Assembly (NCBI RefSeq): GCF_001653795.1
Contig: NZ_CP011514.1
Coordinates: forward strand, 1,558,998-1,622,997
Reading direction: 5' to 3'
Length of the DNA: 64,000 nucleotides
Source: Mitsuaria sp. 7
GTDB lineage: Bacteria > Pseudomonadota > Gammaproteobacteria > Burkholderiales > Burkholderiaceae_C
The notes under the pieces were generated by a model that was not told the DNA's origin, did no database searches, and worked only from the letters and a program-made list of their open reading frames with translations. This document shows, piece after piece, positions 33,459 through 42,396 of this stretch (its first letter is position 1; every line of letters starts with the position of its first letter). Made by a program: the position numbers and the translations under genes.

Positions 33459-34073
33459 TTACCGGCGGCGCGTATAGCTGTAGCGCTTGCCCAGCCACTT
33501 GACGGGCGCATCCCCCGCCGGCGTGAAGTACTGGTCCTTCTGCTCGTGGTCGGCGTCCAGACGCGAGATGACCTGCTCCATGCGCCACATCTGTCCGGTC
33601 GCGACCGGACCCGCGAAGCCGGTCCCGGGCGTCGCGAACGGCTGGAAGCTGACGAAGATGCGTTGTTCCGGATCGGCGTCCAGGCTCCACGCCGGCATGA
33701 GCCCGAGCGGAACGCGGCTGTCCATCGACATGTACTGCCAGCGGCCTTCGATGCGGCTGAAGGTCAGGTAGTCCGCCCGGCTGAACGGCGGCACCGTGGC
33801 GTCGGGGCCGGGACTCAGGATCTCCTCGAGCATCGGACCGATCATGCGGCGCTGGGCGATCAGCCCCGTGACGGTGACGGGCGCCGCGCCCGGCCCGTCC
33901 CAGGCGCCCACCCGGCGGGCCAGCGCCTGCGCCTCCGGACCGGGTTCGTTGAGGCGGTCGGACGCCGTGGGTGCCGCCGTGGTTGTCGCCGCGCCGGCGG
34001 ACGGCACCATGCCGAGGGTGGAGACGACGGCGGCGGCAGCCATCGTCGTGCGCAGCAGTTGAGCGATGTTCAT
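33459..34073 (-). CDS. Exported DUF1579-like protein
   Basis: 204 aa from ATG 34073 with a signal peptide (TTMAAAAVVSTLGMVPSAGA). The mature part (ALARRVGAWDGPGAAPVTVTG; MIGPMLEEIL; YLTFSRIEGRWQYMSMDSRVP; EQRIFVSFQPFATPG; GQMWRMEQVISR; QYFTPAGDAPVKWLGKRYSYTR) has the beta-rich lipocalin-like layout of DUF1579-type proteins, whose function is unknown. It lies 26 bp downstream of the NADP-binding oxidoreductase gene on the same strand, so the two are probably cotranscribed. Confidence 0.7.
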   Translation of the reverse strand: MNIAQLLRTTMAAAAVVSTLGMVPSAGAATTTAAPTASDRLNEPGPEAQALARRVGAWDGPGAAPVTVTGLIAQRRMIGPMLEEILSPGPDATVPPFSRADYLTFSRIEGRWQYMSMDSRVPLGLMPAWSLDADPEQRIFVSFQPFATPGTGFAGPVATGQMWRMEQVISRLDADHEQKDQYFTPAGDAPVKWLGKRYSYTRRR

Positions 34074-34099
34074 CGGGAAGGGCGCTTTCGGTGAGGACG

Positions 34100-34795
34100 T
34101 CACTGGGGCACGTCGAAGTTGCCCGGGCTGGCGTCGGTCGCCCGCCACTCCGGCGTGCGCGCGGCGCTCGCGGCCTGCAGCGCCGCGCGAACCCCCGCCG
34201 CGTCGAAGTCGCGGCAGTAGCCGGGTGAGCCGGGCTGCTGCCGCCAGGAGTCGGCGATCGTGCCGGCATCGACGCTGTCGAAGCCGAGCTCATCGAGCAG
34301 CGTCGCGACGATGGCCTTCTCCTGCGGCAGGTCCCCGGCGACCGCCAGCGCGATCCGGCCCGGCGTGCCCTTGGGGCGGCCGTTCTCGAGCAGGCTCTGC
34401 GCGAAGATCGAATTGAAGACCTTCACCACCCGTCGCCCGATCTGGCGCTGTACCCAGGCGCTCTCGGGGGTCCCGGATTCGATGTCCGCGATCCGCCCGT
34501 CGCGATGACGCGGGTAGTAGTTGCCGGTATCGATCACGACCTGACCCCGCGGGCCCTTCGCGAACAGGTCCGGTGCGAGCGACTCGACATTTCTCAGGGG
34601 GATCGTCAGGACCACGAGTTCGGCGTCCCGCACCACCTCGTCGGGCGTCGCGGCGAGCGCGCCGGTCTCGCGCGCCAGCGCCGCGAGCGAAGCCGGTCCC
34701 CGCGAGTTGGCCACCATCACTTCATGACCGACGGCGCGCAGGCGCCGCGTCAGCGTCCCGCCGATCTGGCCGGCACCAATGATTCCGATCTTCAT
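34100..34795 (-). CDS. NADPH-dependent F420 reductase-like oxidoreductase
   Basis: 231 aa. The Rossmann start KIGIIGAGQIGGTLTRRL, followed by VMVANSRGPASL (NADP 2'-phosphate-recognising Ser-Arg) and LVVLTIPLRNVESLA, then VVIDTGNYYPRHRDG and VKVFNSIFAQSL, are typical of the F420-dependent NADP reductase-like family widespread in bacteria that lack F420. The substrate is unknown. It is read divergently from a LysR regulator 113 bp away, which is the usual arrangement of a regulator and its target. Confidence 0.88.
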   Translation of the reverse strand: MKIGIIGAGQIGGTLTRRLRAVGHEVMVANSRGPASLAALARETGALAATPDEVVRDAELVVLTIPLRNVESLAPDLFAKGPRGQVVIDTGNYYPRHRDGRIADIESGTPESAWVQRQIGRRVVKVFNSIFAQSLLENGRPKGTPGRIALAVAGDLPQEKAIVATLLDELGFDSVDAGTIADSWRQQPGSPGYCRDFDAAGVRAALQAASAARTPEWRATDASPGNFDVPQ

Positions 34796-34907
34796 CGTCT
34801 TTCCTTTCGCAGGCGTCGAGGCGACGCTCGATGGAAAGCAGTCTATTGATGATCGGCTTGAAGATAATCTCCATTCTTTGCCTCAGTCCCGCTACCAAGA
34901 GTGGTGA

Positions 34908-35834
34908 ATGGATCGCCTCAGCAGCATGGCCACGTTCGTCAAGGCGGTCGACCTCGGTTCGTTCGCGGCGGCGGCCGCCGCGCTGACGATGTCGCCGCAG
35001 ATGGTGGCCAAGCACGTCGCCTACCTGGAGGCGCGGCTCGGGACCCGGCTGCTCAACCGGACGACGCGACGTCAGAGCCTTACCGAGATCGGCCGCACCT
35101 ACTACGAGCGCTGCAAGGCGGTGCTGGCGGAGGCGGAGTGGGCGGACGCGGCCGGCGACCACGCCACGGGGACGCCGCGCGGCCGCTTGCGGATCAACGC
35201 GCCGGTTTCGTTCGGCACCCACACGCTGACGCCGGTGGTGACGCGCTACCTCCGGCAGTACCCGGAGGTGGAGATCGACCTCACGCTCTCGGACCGCTAC
35301 GTGGACCTGGTGGAGGAGGGCTTCGAGGCCGTCTTCCGCATCGGACGGCTCGCCGATTCATCCATGACGGCCCGCGCGCTGCGGCCGTTCCGCGTGGTGG
35401 CCTGCGCCTCGCCGGCCTACCTGCGCGAGCGGGGGGCGCCCGCCGACCCGTCGGAGCTCCACGCCCATCAGTGCCTGGTCTATGCCGGCACCCGGGCGGG
35501 GGCGTCCGATTGGCGCTTCGTGCGCGAGGGTCGACCCGTCGAGGTGAAGGTCCGCGGCCAGCTGCAGGTGAACAACGCCACGGCGCTGCTGTCGGGCGCG
35601 CTGGCCGGATTCGGCATCGCCTTCATCGCGGAAGACCTCGCACGGGCGCCGTTGGCCAGCGGCCAACTGATGCGGGTGTTGCCGGACTTCGACACCCCGT
35701 CCCGGCCAATGCATCTGCTGTATCACGCGGATCGGCGGTTGACGACCAAGCTACGCAGCTTCATCGACGTGATCGTCCATGAGCTGGGGCCGGAATCGCC
35801 CGCTCAAGCCGCTCTTGACGCTCAAACCGGATGA
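34908..35834 (+). CDS. LysR-family regulator (CrgA/DmlR-like)
   Basis: 308 aa. The N-terminal helix-turn-helix (MATFVKAVDLGSFAAAAAAL, MSPQMVAKHVAYLEARLG, RLLNRTTRRQSLTEIG) is followed by a substrate-binding domain of the AaeR/DmlR/CrgA type (GRLRINAPVSFG, VEIDLTLSDRYVDLVEEGFEAVFRIG, VVACASPAYL, GFGIAFI). Divergent from the F420-reductase-like gene, it likely regulates that unit. No truncation is seen. Confidence 0.9.
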   Translation: MDRLSSMATFVKAVDLGSFAAAAAALTMSPQMVAKHVAYLEARLGTRLLNRTTRRQSLTEIGRTYYERCKAVLAEAEWADAAGDHATGTPRGRLRINAPVSFGTHTLTPVVTRYLRQYPEVEIDLTLSDRYVDLVEEGFEAVFRIGRLADSSMTARALRPFRVVACASPAYLRERGAPADPSELHAHQCLVYAGTRAGASDWRFVREGRPVEVKVRGQLQVNNATALLSGALAGFGIAFIAEDLARAPLASGQLMRVLPDFDTPSRPMHLLYHADRRLTTKLRSFIDVIVHELGPESPAQAALDAQTG

Positions 35835-35877
35835 GCCGGGCGCGGCGCAGTCCGGGCGCGCACGACCTGACCCTGTC

Positions 35878-36891
35878 TCACAGGGAGGCCGCCAGCGCGG
35901 CGATCTCCTCCCGCAGCCATTGCTGCGCGGGATGGGCGTCATTGCGGCGGTGCCACATGAGGTCGTAGGCGATGTCCGGCAGCGCCACCGGCGGAGTGAA
36001 CTGGTCCAGTTGCGCCCCGTGCGGCGACTGCCCGGCGACGCGTTTCATGACGGTGCAGACCATGTCGGAGTGGGCCACGATGGTGGGCGCCGCGAACATC
36101 TGCGGCAGGCTGAGCGCAACCCGACGACGCTTGCCGAGGTACGCCAGCGCCTGATCGACCAGGCCATGTCGATCGCCCTCGGGCGAGACCAGCAGGTGGT
36201 CCAGTTCGAGGAACAGCGCGAGGTCCAGGCCTGCTTCCTTCGTGATCGATGGCGTCCCCGATGGCGCGGCCGCTTTCGTCGCTGATCTGGACGTCGGTCT
36301 TGTCGACGATTTCTTGGTCGCCAATTTCTTGGGCGACTGCAGGGCCGGATGCCCGCGACGCAGGAGGCACACGAACTGGTCCTGCATGATCGATCGCGAC
36401 AGGATGCGGCGCTCCGCCTGGGTCGGCGGCACGCCCACGGCCACGTCGATCGTGCCTGCGTCGAGCAGGTCGACGGCGTTGTCGCGGCTCCCGATGCCGT
36501 GGATGGCCAGGGAGAGTCCCGGGCCCCGCGCCTTCAATGCGCTCGCCAGGGCAGGGAGCAGGACGAAGGCCGGATATTCGGACATCCCGATGTTGAAGGT
36601 CAGCGACGCGCTGGCGGGCTCGAACAGCGGCTTGGGCAGCAGCGCGGTCTTGATCTGCTGGAGCGCCTGGGAGATCGGTTCCGCCATCTCCCGGGCCTTG
36701 GGCGTCGGCAGCAGACCTTGCGCGCTGCGCAGGAACAAGGGGTCGCCGAACAGCGTCCGCAGGCGCGACAGGGCCGCGCTCATCGCCGGCTGACTGACGC
36801 CCACCCGCGCCGCCGCGCGGGTCACGTGGCACTCGCTCATCAGCGCATCAAACGCGGCCAGCAGGTTCAGATCGATGCCGTGGAAATCCAT
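35878..36891 (-). CDS. LysR-family regulator (NodD-like) with a basic insert
   Basis: 337 aa. The N terminus (GIDLNLLAAFDALMSECHVTRAAARVGVSQPAMSAALSRL in part) and PLFLRSAQGLLPTPKA are of the NodD/NahR/LinR branch. The sensor domain carries a Lys/Thr/Ser-rich insert at about residues 190-225 (SPKKLATKKSSTRPTSRSAT then KAAAPSGTPSITKEAG) just before LELDHLLVSPEGD; relatives have about 15 residues there, so roughly 20-25 are extra. The frame is intact. It is divergent from the exported ester-cyclase-like gene and may regulate it and the metallohydrolase. Confidence 0.88.
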   Translation of the reverse strand: MDFHGIDLNLLAAFDALMSECHVTRAAARVGVSQPAMSAALSRLRTLFGDPLFLRSAQGLLPTPKAREMAEPISQALQQIKTALLPKPLFEPASASLTFNIGMSEYPAFVLLPALASALKARGPGLSLAIHGIGSRDNAVDLLDAGTIDVAVGVPPTQAERRILSRSIMQDQFVCLLRRGHPALQSPKKLATKKSSTRPTSRSATKAAAPSGTPSITKEAGLDLALFLELDHLLVSPEGDRHGLVDQALAYLGKRRRVALSLPQMFAAPTIVAHSDMVCTVMKRVAGQSPHGAQLDQFTPPVALPDIAYDLMWHRRNDAHPAQQWLREEIAALAASL

Positions 36892-37030
36892 ATTTTGTAT
36901 AAAGAGTCATACAGGCTATTTGTTGGACTGATTGGACCAGACTGCCCAGAATTCCGCCACGCCCTACCTCAGGCAGTCGCGGCGAGCCTGCCCGGCTTCG
37001 CCGCTTTCTTCCACGTCCACAGGTCCTCCA

Positions 37031-37516
37031 ATGAAAAAGTTCTACCTCGCCACCACCTTCGCCTTCATGGCCTTGCTCTCCAGCGTCGGCGCTGCCCACG
37101 CCGCGGACGACCGGGCGGTCGTCGAATCGTTCTACAAGCTGCTGCTGAGCGGCACGACCAGTCCCGACCTCCAGGAGCGCATGAACGACGTGCTGTCGCC
37201 CGCGTGGGAGAGCTATGGCGGCTACGGCCAACCGGCAAAGACGCGGGCGCAGTTCCTGGCGCAGCTGCAGGGGACGGGCACCGTCGTTCCGAACCTGGTG
37301 TGGAAGGTCGAGGAGGTCCTGCAGGAGGGCAATCGATTCGTGGTCCGGGGTCGGGCGACCGCCACGCCGGTCCGCCCCTTCCTCGGCGTCGAACCGAGCA
37401 ACCGGAGCTTCGAGATCATGTCGATCGACATCCACACGGTGGAGAACCACAAGATCGTGAAGTCCTATCACGTCGAGGACTGGCACGCTGCGATCGAGCA
37501 GCTGCAAGGCAAATGA
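37031..37516 (+). CDS. Exported SnoaL-like polyketide/ester cyclase-fold protein
   Basis: 161 aa with a signal peptide (KKFYLATTFAFMALLSSVGA, cleavage after AHA). The mature protein (VVESFYKLLLSGTTSPDLQERMNDVLSPAW; VVRGRATATPVRPFLGVEPSN; SIDIHTVENHKIVKSYHVEDW) shows the NTF2-like SnoaL fold. Such secreted proteins are often annotated as ester cyclases but catalysis is rarely shown. It precedes a periplasmic metallohydrolase gene by 31 bp; the pair probably forms one operon under the divergent LysR. Confidence 0.8.
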   Translation: MKKFYLATTFAFMALLSSVGAAHAADDRAVVESFYKLLLSGTTSPDLQERMNDVLSPAWESYGGYGQPAKTRAQFLAQLQGTGTVVPNLVWKVEEVLQEGNRFVVRGRATATPVRPFLGVEPSNRSFEIMSIDIHTVENHKIVKSYHVEDWHAAIEQLQGK

Positions 37517-37547
37517 ACGCGATCGCAGGACGGCACAGGACCCACCC

Positions 37548-38519
37548 ATGACAACGCTCAAGCTCATCGCCGCGGGCCTCGCGCTCGCCGGACTCATGAC
37601 CGGCACCGCGGCGGTTGCCGCCGGCAAAGACGTCTCGCGGGAGAAGGTCGTGCGCGTGGCCAACCTCACCGAGGTCAGCCCCGGCGTGCACGTGATCGAG
37701 GACAAGCAGCACATCTTCCTGGTGCCCAACGTCACCATCATCGTCGGCCGCGATGCGGCGCTGGTCGTCGACACGGGCCTGGGCATTGATAGCGCCAGAC
37801 TGGTCCTGCAGACCGCGAGGAAGCTGGCGGGCCATCGCAAGCTCTACCTGACGGTGACCCACTTCCATCCGGAACACGGCTTCGGCGCGCAGGTCTTCAA
37901 GGGTCAGGCGACCATCATCTACAACCGCGCGCAGCGCGATGAGCTGCTGAAGAAGGGCCCCGAGTTCCGGACCCTCTTCGCCGACAAGCTCGACGTCGCG
38001 CAGGCGATGAAGGGCGTGACGCTGACCTTGCCGGACGTGGTCTACGACAACGAGGCCGAGATCGATCTGGGCGGTCGCGTGGTCAAGCTCAATTACTACC
38101 AGCCGGCGCACACGCTCGGGGACCAGGTCATCGCCGTGCCGGACCAGGGCGTGGTGATCCTCGGCGACCTGCTGGAGACCCGGTCCTTCCCGATCATGCC
38201 GTGGTTCCCCGACCTCCAGGACACCGACGTCAACCCGCAGAACTGGCGGGAGATCTTCCGCATCGTCGCGGCGACGCAACCCAAGGTCGTGATCCCGGGC
38301 CACGGCAGCATCGGCACTGCGGCCGACCTCGAGGCAGCGGCCAATCACATGGATGTCGCGCGCGCCGAAGTGACCCGGGGGTGCGCCGCCGGCAAGGACC
38401 TGTCGACGCTGCAGAAGGAGCTCACGCCGCTGCTCGCGGCCCAGCATCCGGACTGGGATCTGCAGGACTGGATCCCGATGGAGATCCAGGTCTATTACGA
38501 GCGGCTCTGCCGCCAATGA
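37548..38519 (+). CDS. Exported metallo-beta-lactamase-fold hydrolase
   Basis: 323 aa with a signal peptide (LIAAGLALAGLMTGTAAVAA). The MBL fold is clear: ALVVDTGLG, the metal motif THFHPEHGFG (HxHxEH where most relatives have HxHxDH), PAHTLGDQVI, GDLLETRSFP and VVIPGHG. The Asp-to-Glu change in the second metal ligand position could alter metal binding. Relatives include periplasmic lactonases and QuiP/SoxH-like hydrolases; the substrate is unknown. Encoded directly after the SnoaL-like protein. Confidence 0.88.
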   Translation: MTTLKLIAAGLALAGLMTGTAAVAAGKDVSREKVVRVANLTEVSPGVHVIEDKQHIFLVPNVTIIVGRDAALVVDTGLGIDSARLVLQTARKLAGHRKLYLTVTHFHPEHGFGAQVFKGQATIIYNRAQRDELLKKGPEFRTLFADKLDVAQAMKGVTLTLPDVVYDNEAEIDLGGRVVKLNYYQPAHTLGDQVIAVPDQGVVILGDLLETRSFPIMPWFPDLQDTDVNPQNWREIFRIVAATQPKVVIPGHGSIGTAADLEAAANHMDVARAEVTRGCAAGKDLSTLQKELTPLLAAQHPDWDLQDWIPMEIQVYYERLCRQ

Positions 38520-38617
38520 CACGCACACTGCGGTGACGGACGTTGGTGATGCGCCGACCGACGTCCAGGTCACCCAGTCGCCGGGTGTGGCAGGTCTGTT
38601 GAAGTGAAAGGGTGGAC

Positions 38618-39295
38618 ATGCATGTCGGATTGATCGTCGGAATCGGCCCTGCGGCGACCGACTACTACTACCGCCTGCTGATCGCAGCGGCGGCGCGAGC
38701 GGGCGTCGCGCTGGAGCTGACGATGTCCCATGCCGACGTGAGCACCTTGCTGCGGCACCAGGCGGCCGGGGACGTGCAGGCGCAGGTCGAGGTCTATCTC
38801 CGCCTGGCCGAGCGCCTGGCGAGGGCAGGGGCCCAGCAGATCGCCGTCACCTCGATCGCCGGTCATTTCTGCATCGACGCCTTCAAGGCCGTGTCGCCGC
38901 GCCCCGTCATCGACCTGCTGCAGGTCATGAGAGCGGACCTGCAGGCCCGCGGGCTCCAGCGCGTCGGCCTGCTGGGGACGCGCGGGGTCATGGCATCGCG
39001 CTTCTACGGCGTGCTGGACGGCGTCGACGTCATCGCCCCGGTCGACGATCTGCTCGACGTCCACGAGGCCTACGCCGCGATGGCCAGCGCCGGGATCGCG
39101 ACGCCGGCGCAGCGCGAGGTGTTCATGCGCGCCGGGCGCTCGCTGACCCGGGAGCACGGGTGCGAGGCGGTCCTGCTGGCCGGCACCGACCTGGCCCTCG
39201 TCTTCGGGCCCGATGACGACCCCGGCTTCCCGGTGCTGGACTGCGCCGCGATCCATGCCGCGGTCATTGCCCGGACGGCCCTCCAGTCGCCATGA
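38618..39295 (+). CDS. Aspartate/glutamate racemase-family protein lacking one catalytic Cys
   Basis: 225 aa from ATG 38618. The fold matches Asp/Glu racemases (HVGLIVGIGPAATDYYYRLL; RVGLLGTRGVMASRFY; HGCEAVLLAGTDLAL). These enzymes use two Cys, one in CNTxH and one in GCTE. The second is kept (HGCEAV), but the first motif reads VTSIAGHF, with Thr where Cys is expected. Racemisation by two-base chemistry would be impaired; an altered or one-base activity, or a different substrate, is possible. GTG 38612 is an alternative start two codons upstream. Confidence 0.8.
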   Translation: MHVGLIVGIGPAATDYYYRLLIAAAARAGVALELTMSHADVSTLLRHQAAGDVQAQVEVYLRLAERLARAGAQQIAVTSIAGHFCIDAFKAVSPRPVIDLLQVMRADLQARGLQRVGLLGTRGVMASRFYGVLDGVDVIAPVDDLLDVHEAYAAMASAGIATPAQREVFMRAGRSLTREHGCEAVLLAGTDLALVFGPDDDPGFPVLDCAAIHAAVIARTALQSP

Positions 39296-39576
39296 CCTTC
39301 AGCGGTTCACGCCGGTTGGCCGCACTATCCGCATCAGCCGCGTGGTCCCTGATCGCACCGATCGCGCCCGCCGCTGTGATTTGTCCTTCCTCCTGAGTGC
39401 CGACCATGCATCGCGCCGCCTGGCCCCCGCTGAACCGCTGATGACCTGCGTGTCCGCCCGTCGGCGGACACCATGAGCTGCCGCGCCGCCCTCGATGGCC
39501 GACGCGGTGGTGTTGCCGCGTCGACCCGTGCCTGATCGTTCACGGGTGGCGGCCTCCTTTCATCAGTCAGTCACTC
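39296..39576. other. Intergenic region without a supported gene
   Basis: 281 bp between the racemase-like and proline dehydrogenase genes. Only short frames without family resemblance occur. No clear terminator or promoter palindrome was seen. Confidence 0.5.
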
Positions 39577-40485
39577 ATGTCCTATTTTGATTTCGCGGTG
39601 TCCCGCGCGATCGGCCTTCTGCCGCGCGCTTTCGTGGGTCGCATCGCGGCCCGTTACTTCGCAGGTCCTCATCTCAGCGACGCCATGGCCTGCACCCGTC
39701 GGCTGAACGCGGAGGGCTTCGCCGTCACGCTCGACGTGCTGGGCGAGTCCGCGTCCAGCCTGGAAGAGGCCGCGCCGAAAGAGGCGGAGTACCTCACGCT
39801 GCTCGACGCGATCGGCCAGGAGAACCTGAGCGCCGACATCTCCATCAAGCCGACGGCGCTGGGACTGCTGCTGGACAGCGCGTGGTGCGAGGCGGCCATC
39901 CGGCGCATCGCGGGTCGCGCCGCGGCGATCCGTCGCGGGGTCTGTCTCGACATGGAAGACAGCCGGTGCACCCAGTCCGAGATCGATCTCTTCGATCGCC
40001 TGCGCGAGCGGGACGCACCGATCTCGCTGGCGCTGCAGGCCTACCTGCTCCGGACGCCCCTCGACGTCCAGACCCTGGCCGCCCTGGGCGATCCCTTGCG
40101 GATCTGCAAGGGCATCTACACCGAGCCCGCTTCGCTGCTGGTGCCCGGCGCGGGCCGCAACCGGCGGCTGATCAACGAGCCCTTCCTTGAGGCCGTGAAG
40201 GTCTGCTTCAAGGAGGGCAACTTCGTCAGCATCGCGACGCACGACGCCGGGCTCATCGACGACGTCCTGACGCTGGTGAAGGAATGGAAGGTGCCGCGCA
40301 CGCGATTCGAGTTCCAGATGCTGCTCGGCGTGTGCGAGCCGCTGAGGGACACCCTTCGCGATCAAGGATTCGCGGTGCGCATCTACGTGCCGTTCGGCGG
40401 CGACTGGTACGGCTACGGCGTGCGTCGCATGACGGAGAACCCGCGTCTTGCCGGGCAGATCGCACGGGCGCTGCTGCGCGGATGA
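39577..40485 (+). CDS. Monofunctional proline dehydrogenase
   Basis: 302 aa, FAD-dependent beta/alpha barrel that oxidises proline to pyrroline-5-carboxylate. Family landmarks: GFAVTLDVLGESAS, SADISIKPTALGL, GVCLDMEDSRC, ALQAYLLRTPLD, RICKGIYTEPA, FVSIATHDAGLI, FEFQMLLGVCEPLRD and VRIYVPFGGDWYGYGVRRM, the last carrying the Tyr/Arg substrate residues. Length fits the short single-domain type found in Gram-positive bacteria and some proteobacteria, not the PutA fusion. No pyrroline-5-carboxylate dehydrogenase gene is adjacent. Confidence 0.93.
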   Translation: MSYFDFAVSRAIGLLPRAFVGRIAARYFAGPHLSDAMACTRRLNAEGFAVTLDVLGESASSLEEAAPKEAEYLTLLDAIGQENLSADISIKPTALGLLLDSAWCEAAIRRIAGRAAAIRRGVCLDMEDSRCTQSEIDLFDRLRERDAPISLALQAYLLRTPLDVQTLAALGDPLRICKGIYTEPASLLVPGAGRNRRLINEPFLEAVKVCFKEGNFVSIATHDAGLIDDVLTLVKEWKVPRTRFEFQMLLGVCEPLRDTLRDQGFAVRIYVPFGGDWYGYGVRRMTENPRLAGQIARALLRG

Positions 40486-40573
40486 GGGAGAGCCAGGGCC
40501 CCACACCTATCTCCCGCATCGCGCTCCCAAGCCGGCTCCTTGCGCGTACCCACCCATCAATACAGGAGAACCA

Positions 40574-42211
40574 ATGCACCTTCTCACCACCGTCCCGGGC
40601 TTCTCGCGTCTCGCCCTCGGACTGGTCCTGATCTTCACTGCGAATGCTGCGAAGCCACAATCGCCTGCCGCCGATCTGGCGCCGACCGCCACGCAGGCGC
40701 GCCTGCGCGACACGCAGACGGACATCGACCGTGCGCTCGAACGCTTTGACGTCCCGGGTATGGCCATCGCCGTCGTGCTCGACGGCAAGGTGGTCGACTC
40801 CCGCGGCTTCGGCGTGCGCAAGCGCGGCGAGACGGCTCCCGTCGATGGTCGGACCCTGTTCGACATCGCCGCGAACTCGAAGGCATTCACGGCAGCGATG
40901 CTGGGGATCCTCGTCGACGAGGGCAAGCTGGCATGGGATGACCCGGTCATTCGACATCTGCCGGACTTCCAGATGTTCGACCCCTACGTGACCCGGGAAA
41001 TCACCGTGAGGGACCTGCTCGCCAACCGCAGTGGATTGGGGGAAGCCGCCGGCGATTTGATGTGGTGGCCGAATTCGACTTTCAGTACGGACGAGATCAT
41101 CCACAACATCCGGTTCCTCGCCCCTGCCACCAGTTTCCGCAGCCGCTTCACCTACGAATACCTGCCCTACATCGTGGCAGGAAAAATCATCGCCCTGAAG
41201 ACCGGAAAGCCTTGGGGCGAGGCCGTCCGGGAACGCATTCTCAGTCCCCTGGAAATGACGCGTACGACCACCCGTCCTGCGGAGAATTTCGACCTGATCG
41301 ATCAGGCGGCGCCGCACAGCCACATCGACGGCAAGATCGCCGTCATTAAGCCGGCGTCCATGGAGAACGCGGCTGGCGCGATGGGTGTCCGCACCAGCGC
41401 CGACGACATCGCCAAGTGGATGAAGATGCTGCTGGACGACGGCAGACTGGACGCACCGGGTCAAGACGGGAAAAGCCGTCGACTCATCAGCGCCAAGCAA
41501 CTGCGCGAATTGATGACGCCCCAGACGCTGATCCGCCTCAGCGAACCCCCTCCGAAACTGGCCGCGACCCGGGCGACGTTCGCCGCCTACGGACTGGGCT
41601 TCGACGTGCGCGACTACCAGGGGGTCAAGGTCGTGTCACATCGGGGATGGCAATTCGGTTTCTATTCAACGGTGGTGCTGGTGCCTTCGGCGCGATTGGG
41701 CATCGCGATCATGACGAATGCAGAAAGCGGCCCGGCATTGAGCGCGCTCAAGTACCGGCTGCTCGACAGGTACCTGGGTCTGCCTCCTGCCGACTGGATC
41801 GCCGCCTTGACGGATGACGCAGATGAATCCAGCGCCGACGCCATCGCGCCGTCGCGTGAGGTGATCGGGACGGAAGGGCGCCGGATCGGCCCGTCCCTGC
41901 CGCTGGCGGCCTACGACGGCGAGTACCGCGATCGCTGGTACGGCGCCGCGACGATCAGGACCTCAGGCACCCGACAAGTACTCAGCCTCGCCAAGACCCC
42001 GGAGCTCACCGGCGAGCTTGAGCATTTCCGACACGACACCTTCATCGTGCGCTGGAAGGCGCGCCATTTGAATGCCGACGCCTATGTCACCTTTTCACTG
42101 AAGCCGGACGGCAGTGTCAATCGGATGACGATGGCGCCGATCTCGGCCGAGACCGATTCCAGCTTCGACTTTGCCGACTTGTCGTTCGAGCCAGTCAAGC
42201 TTGCGCACTGA
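40574..42211 (+). CDS. Serine-hydrolase (class C beta-lactamase-like) protein with nucleophile Ser replaced by Ala
   Basis: 545 aa, exported (LALGLVLIFTANA). A beta-lactamase-related domain spans about 40-380 (GMAIAVVLDGKVVDSRGFGV; DEGKLAWDDPVIRHLPDFQM; VRDLLANRSGLG; SRFTYEYLPYIVAG; VVSHRGWQFGF) and a DUF3471-like C-terminal domain follows. Close family members have FxIGSNSKAFTA with the SxxK nucleophile; here it reads FDIAANSKAFTA, so the expected Ser is Ala while Lys is kept. The Tyr of the YxN-like motif (EYLPY) and the HRG loop are present. Either the enzyme is catalytically dead or the Ser two residues later has taken over. ATG 40574 is preceded by AGGAGA. Confidence 0.85.
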   Translation: MHLLTTVPGFSRLALGLVLIFTANAAKPQSPAADLAPTATQARLRDTQTDIDRALERFDVPGMAIAVVLDGKVVDSRGFGVRKRGETAPVDGRTLFDIAANSKAFTAAMLGILVDEGKLAWDDPVIRHLPDFQMFDPYVTREITVRDLLANRSGLGEAAGDLMWWPNSTFSTDEIIHNIRFLAPATSFRSRFTYEYLPYIVAGKIIALKTGKPWGEAVRERILSPLEMTRTTTRPAENFDLIDQAAPHSHIDGKIAVIKPASMENAAGAMGVRTSADDIAKWMKMLLDDGRLDAPGQDGKSRRLISAKQLRELMTPQTLIRLSEPPPKLAATRATFAAYGLGFDVRDYQGVKVVSHRGWQFGFYSTVVLVPSARLGIAIMTNAESGPALSALKYRLLDRYLGLPPADWIAALTDDADESSADAIAPSREVIGTEGRRIGPSLPLAAYDGEYRDRWYGAATIRTSGTRQVLSLAKTPELTGELEHFRHDTFIVRWKARHLNADAYVTFSLKPDGSVNRMTMAPISAETDSSFDFADLSFEPVKLAH

Positions 42212-42257
42212 TGCGGCGCGTTGTCTTCCGCGTGTTTTCAGACGCCAGGCGATTGCT

Positions 42258-42293
42258 CCGGATTCGCACGTTGGCGTTCCCGCCCTGATCACG
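42258..42293 (+). repeat. Direct repeat, right copy (outside any gene)
   Basis: CCGGATTCGCACG through CCGCCCTGATCACG, matching the hrcT 3' end at 30601 except for one extra T and one G-to-C change. The two copies bracket 11.6 kb. This copy is noncoding. Confidence 0.85.
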
Positions 42294-42396
42294 CGCCCCT
42301 GATCCCGGCTTCACGCCCTGGAAAGGCGTCGACCTCCCGCTTAGGCTTCCTGCCGCGACCGATCCGGTCGACGATAAGACTCAAAGGGGAGTTGTC

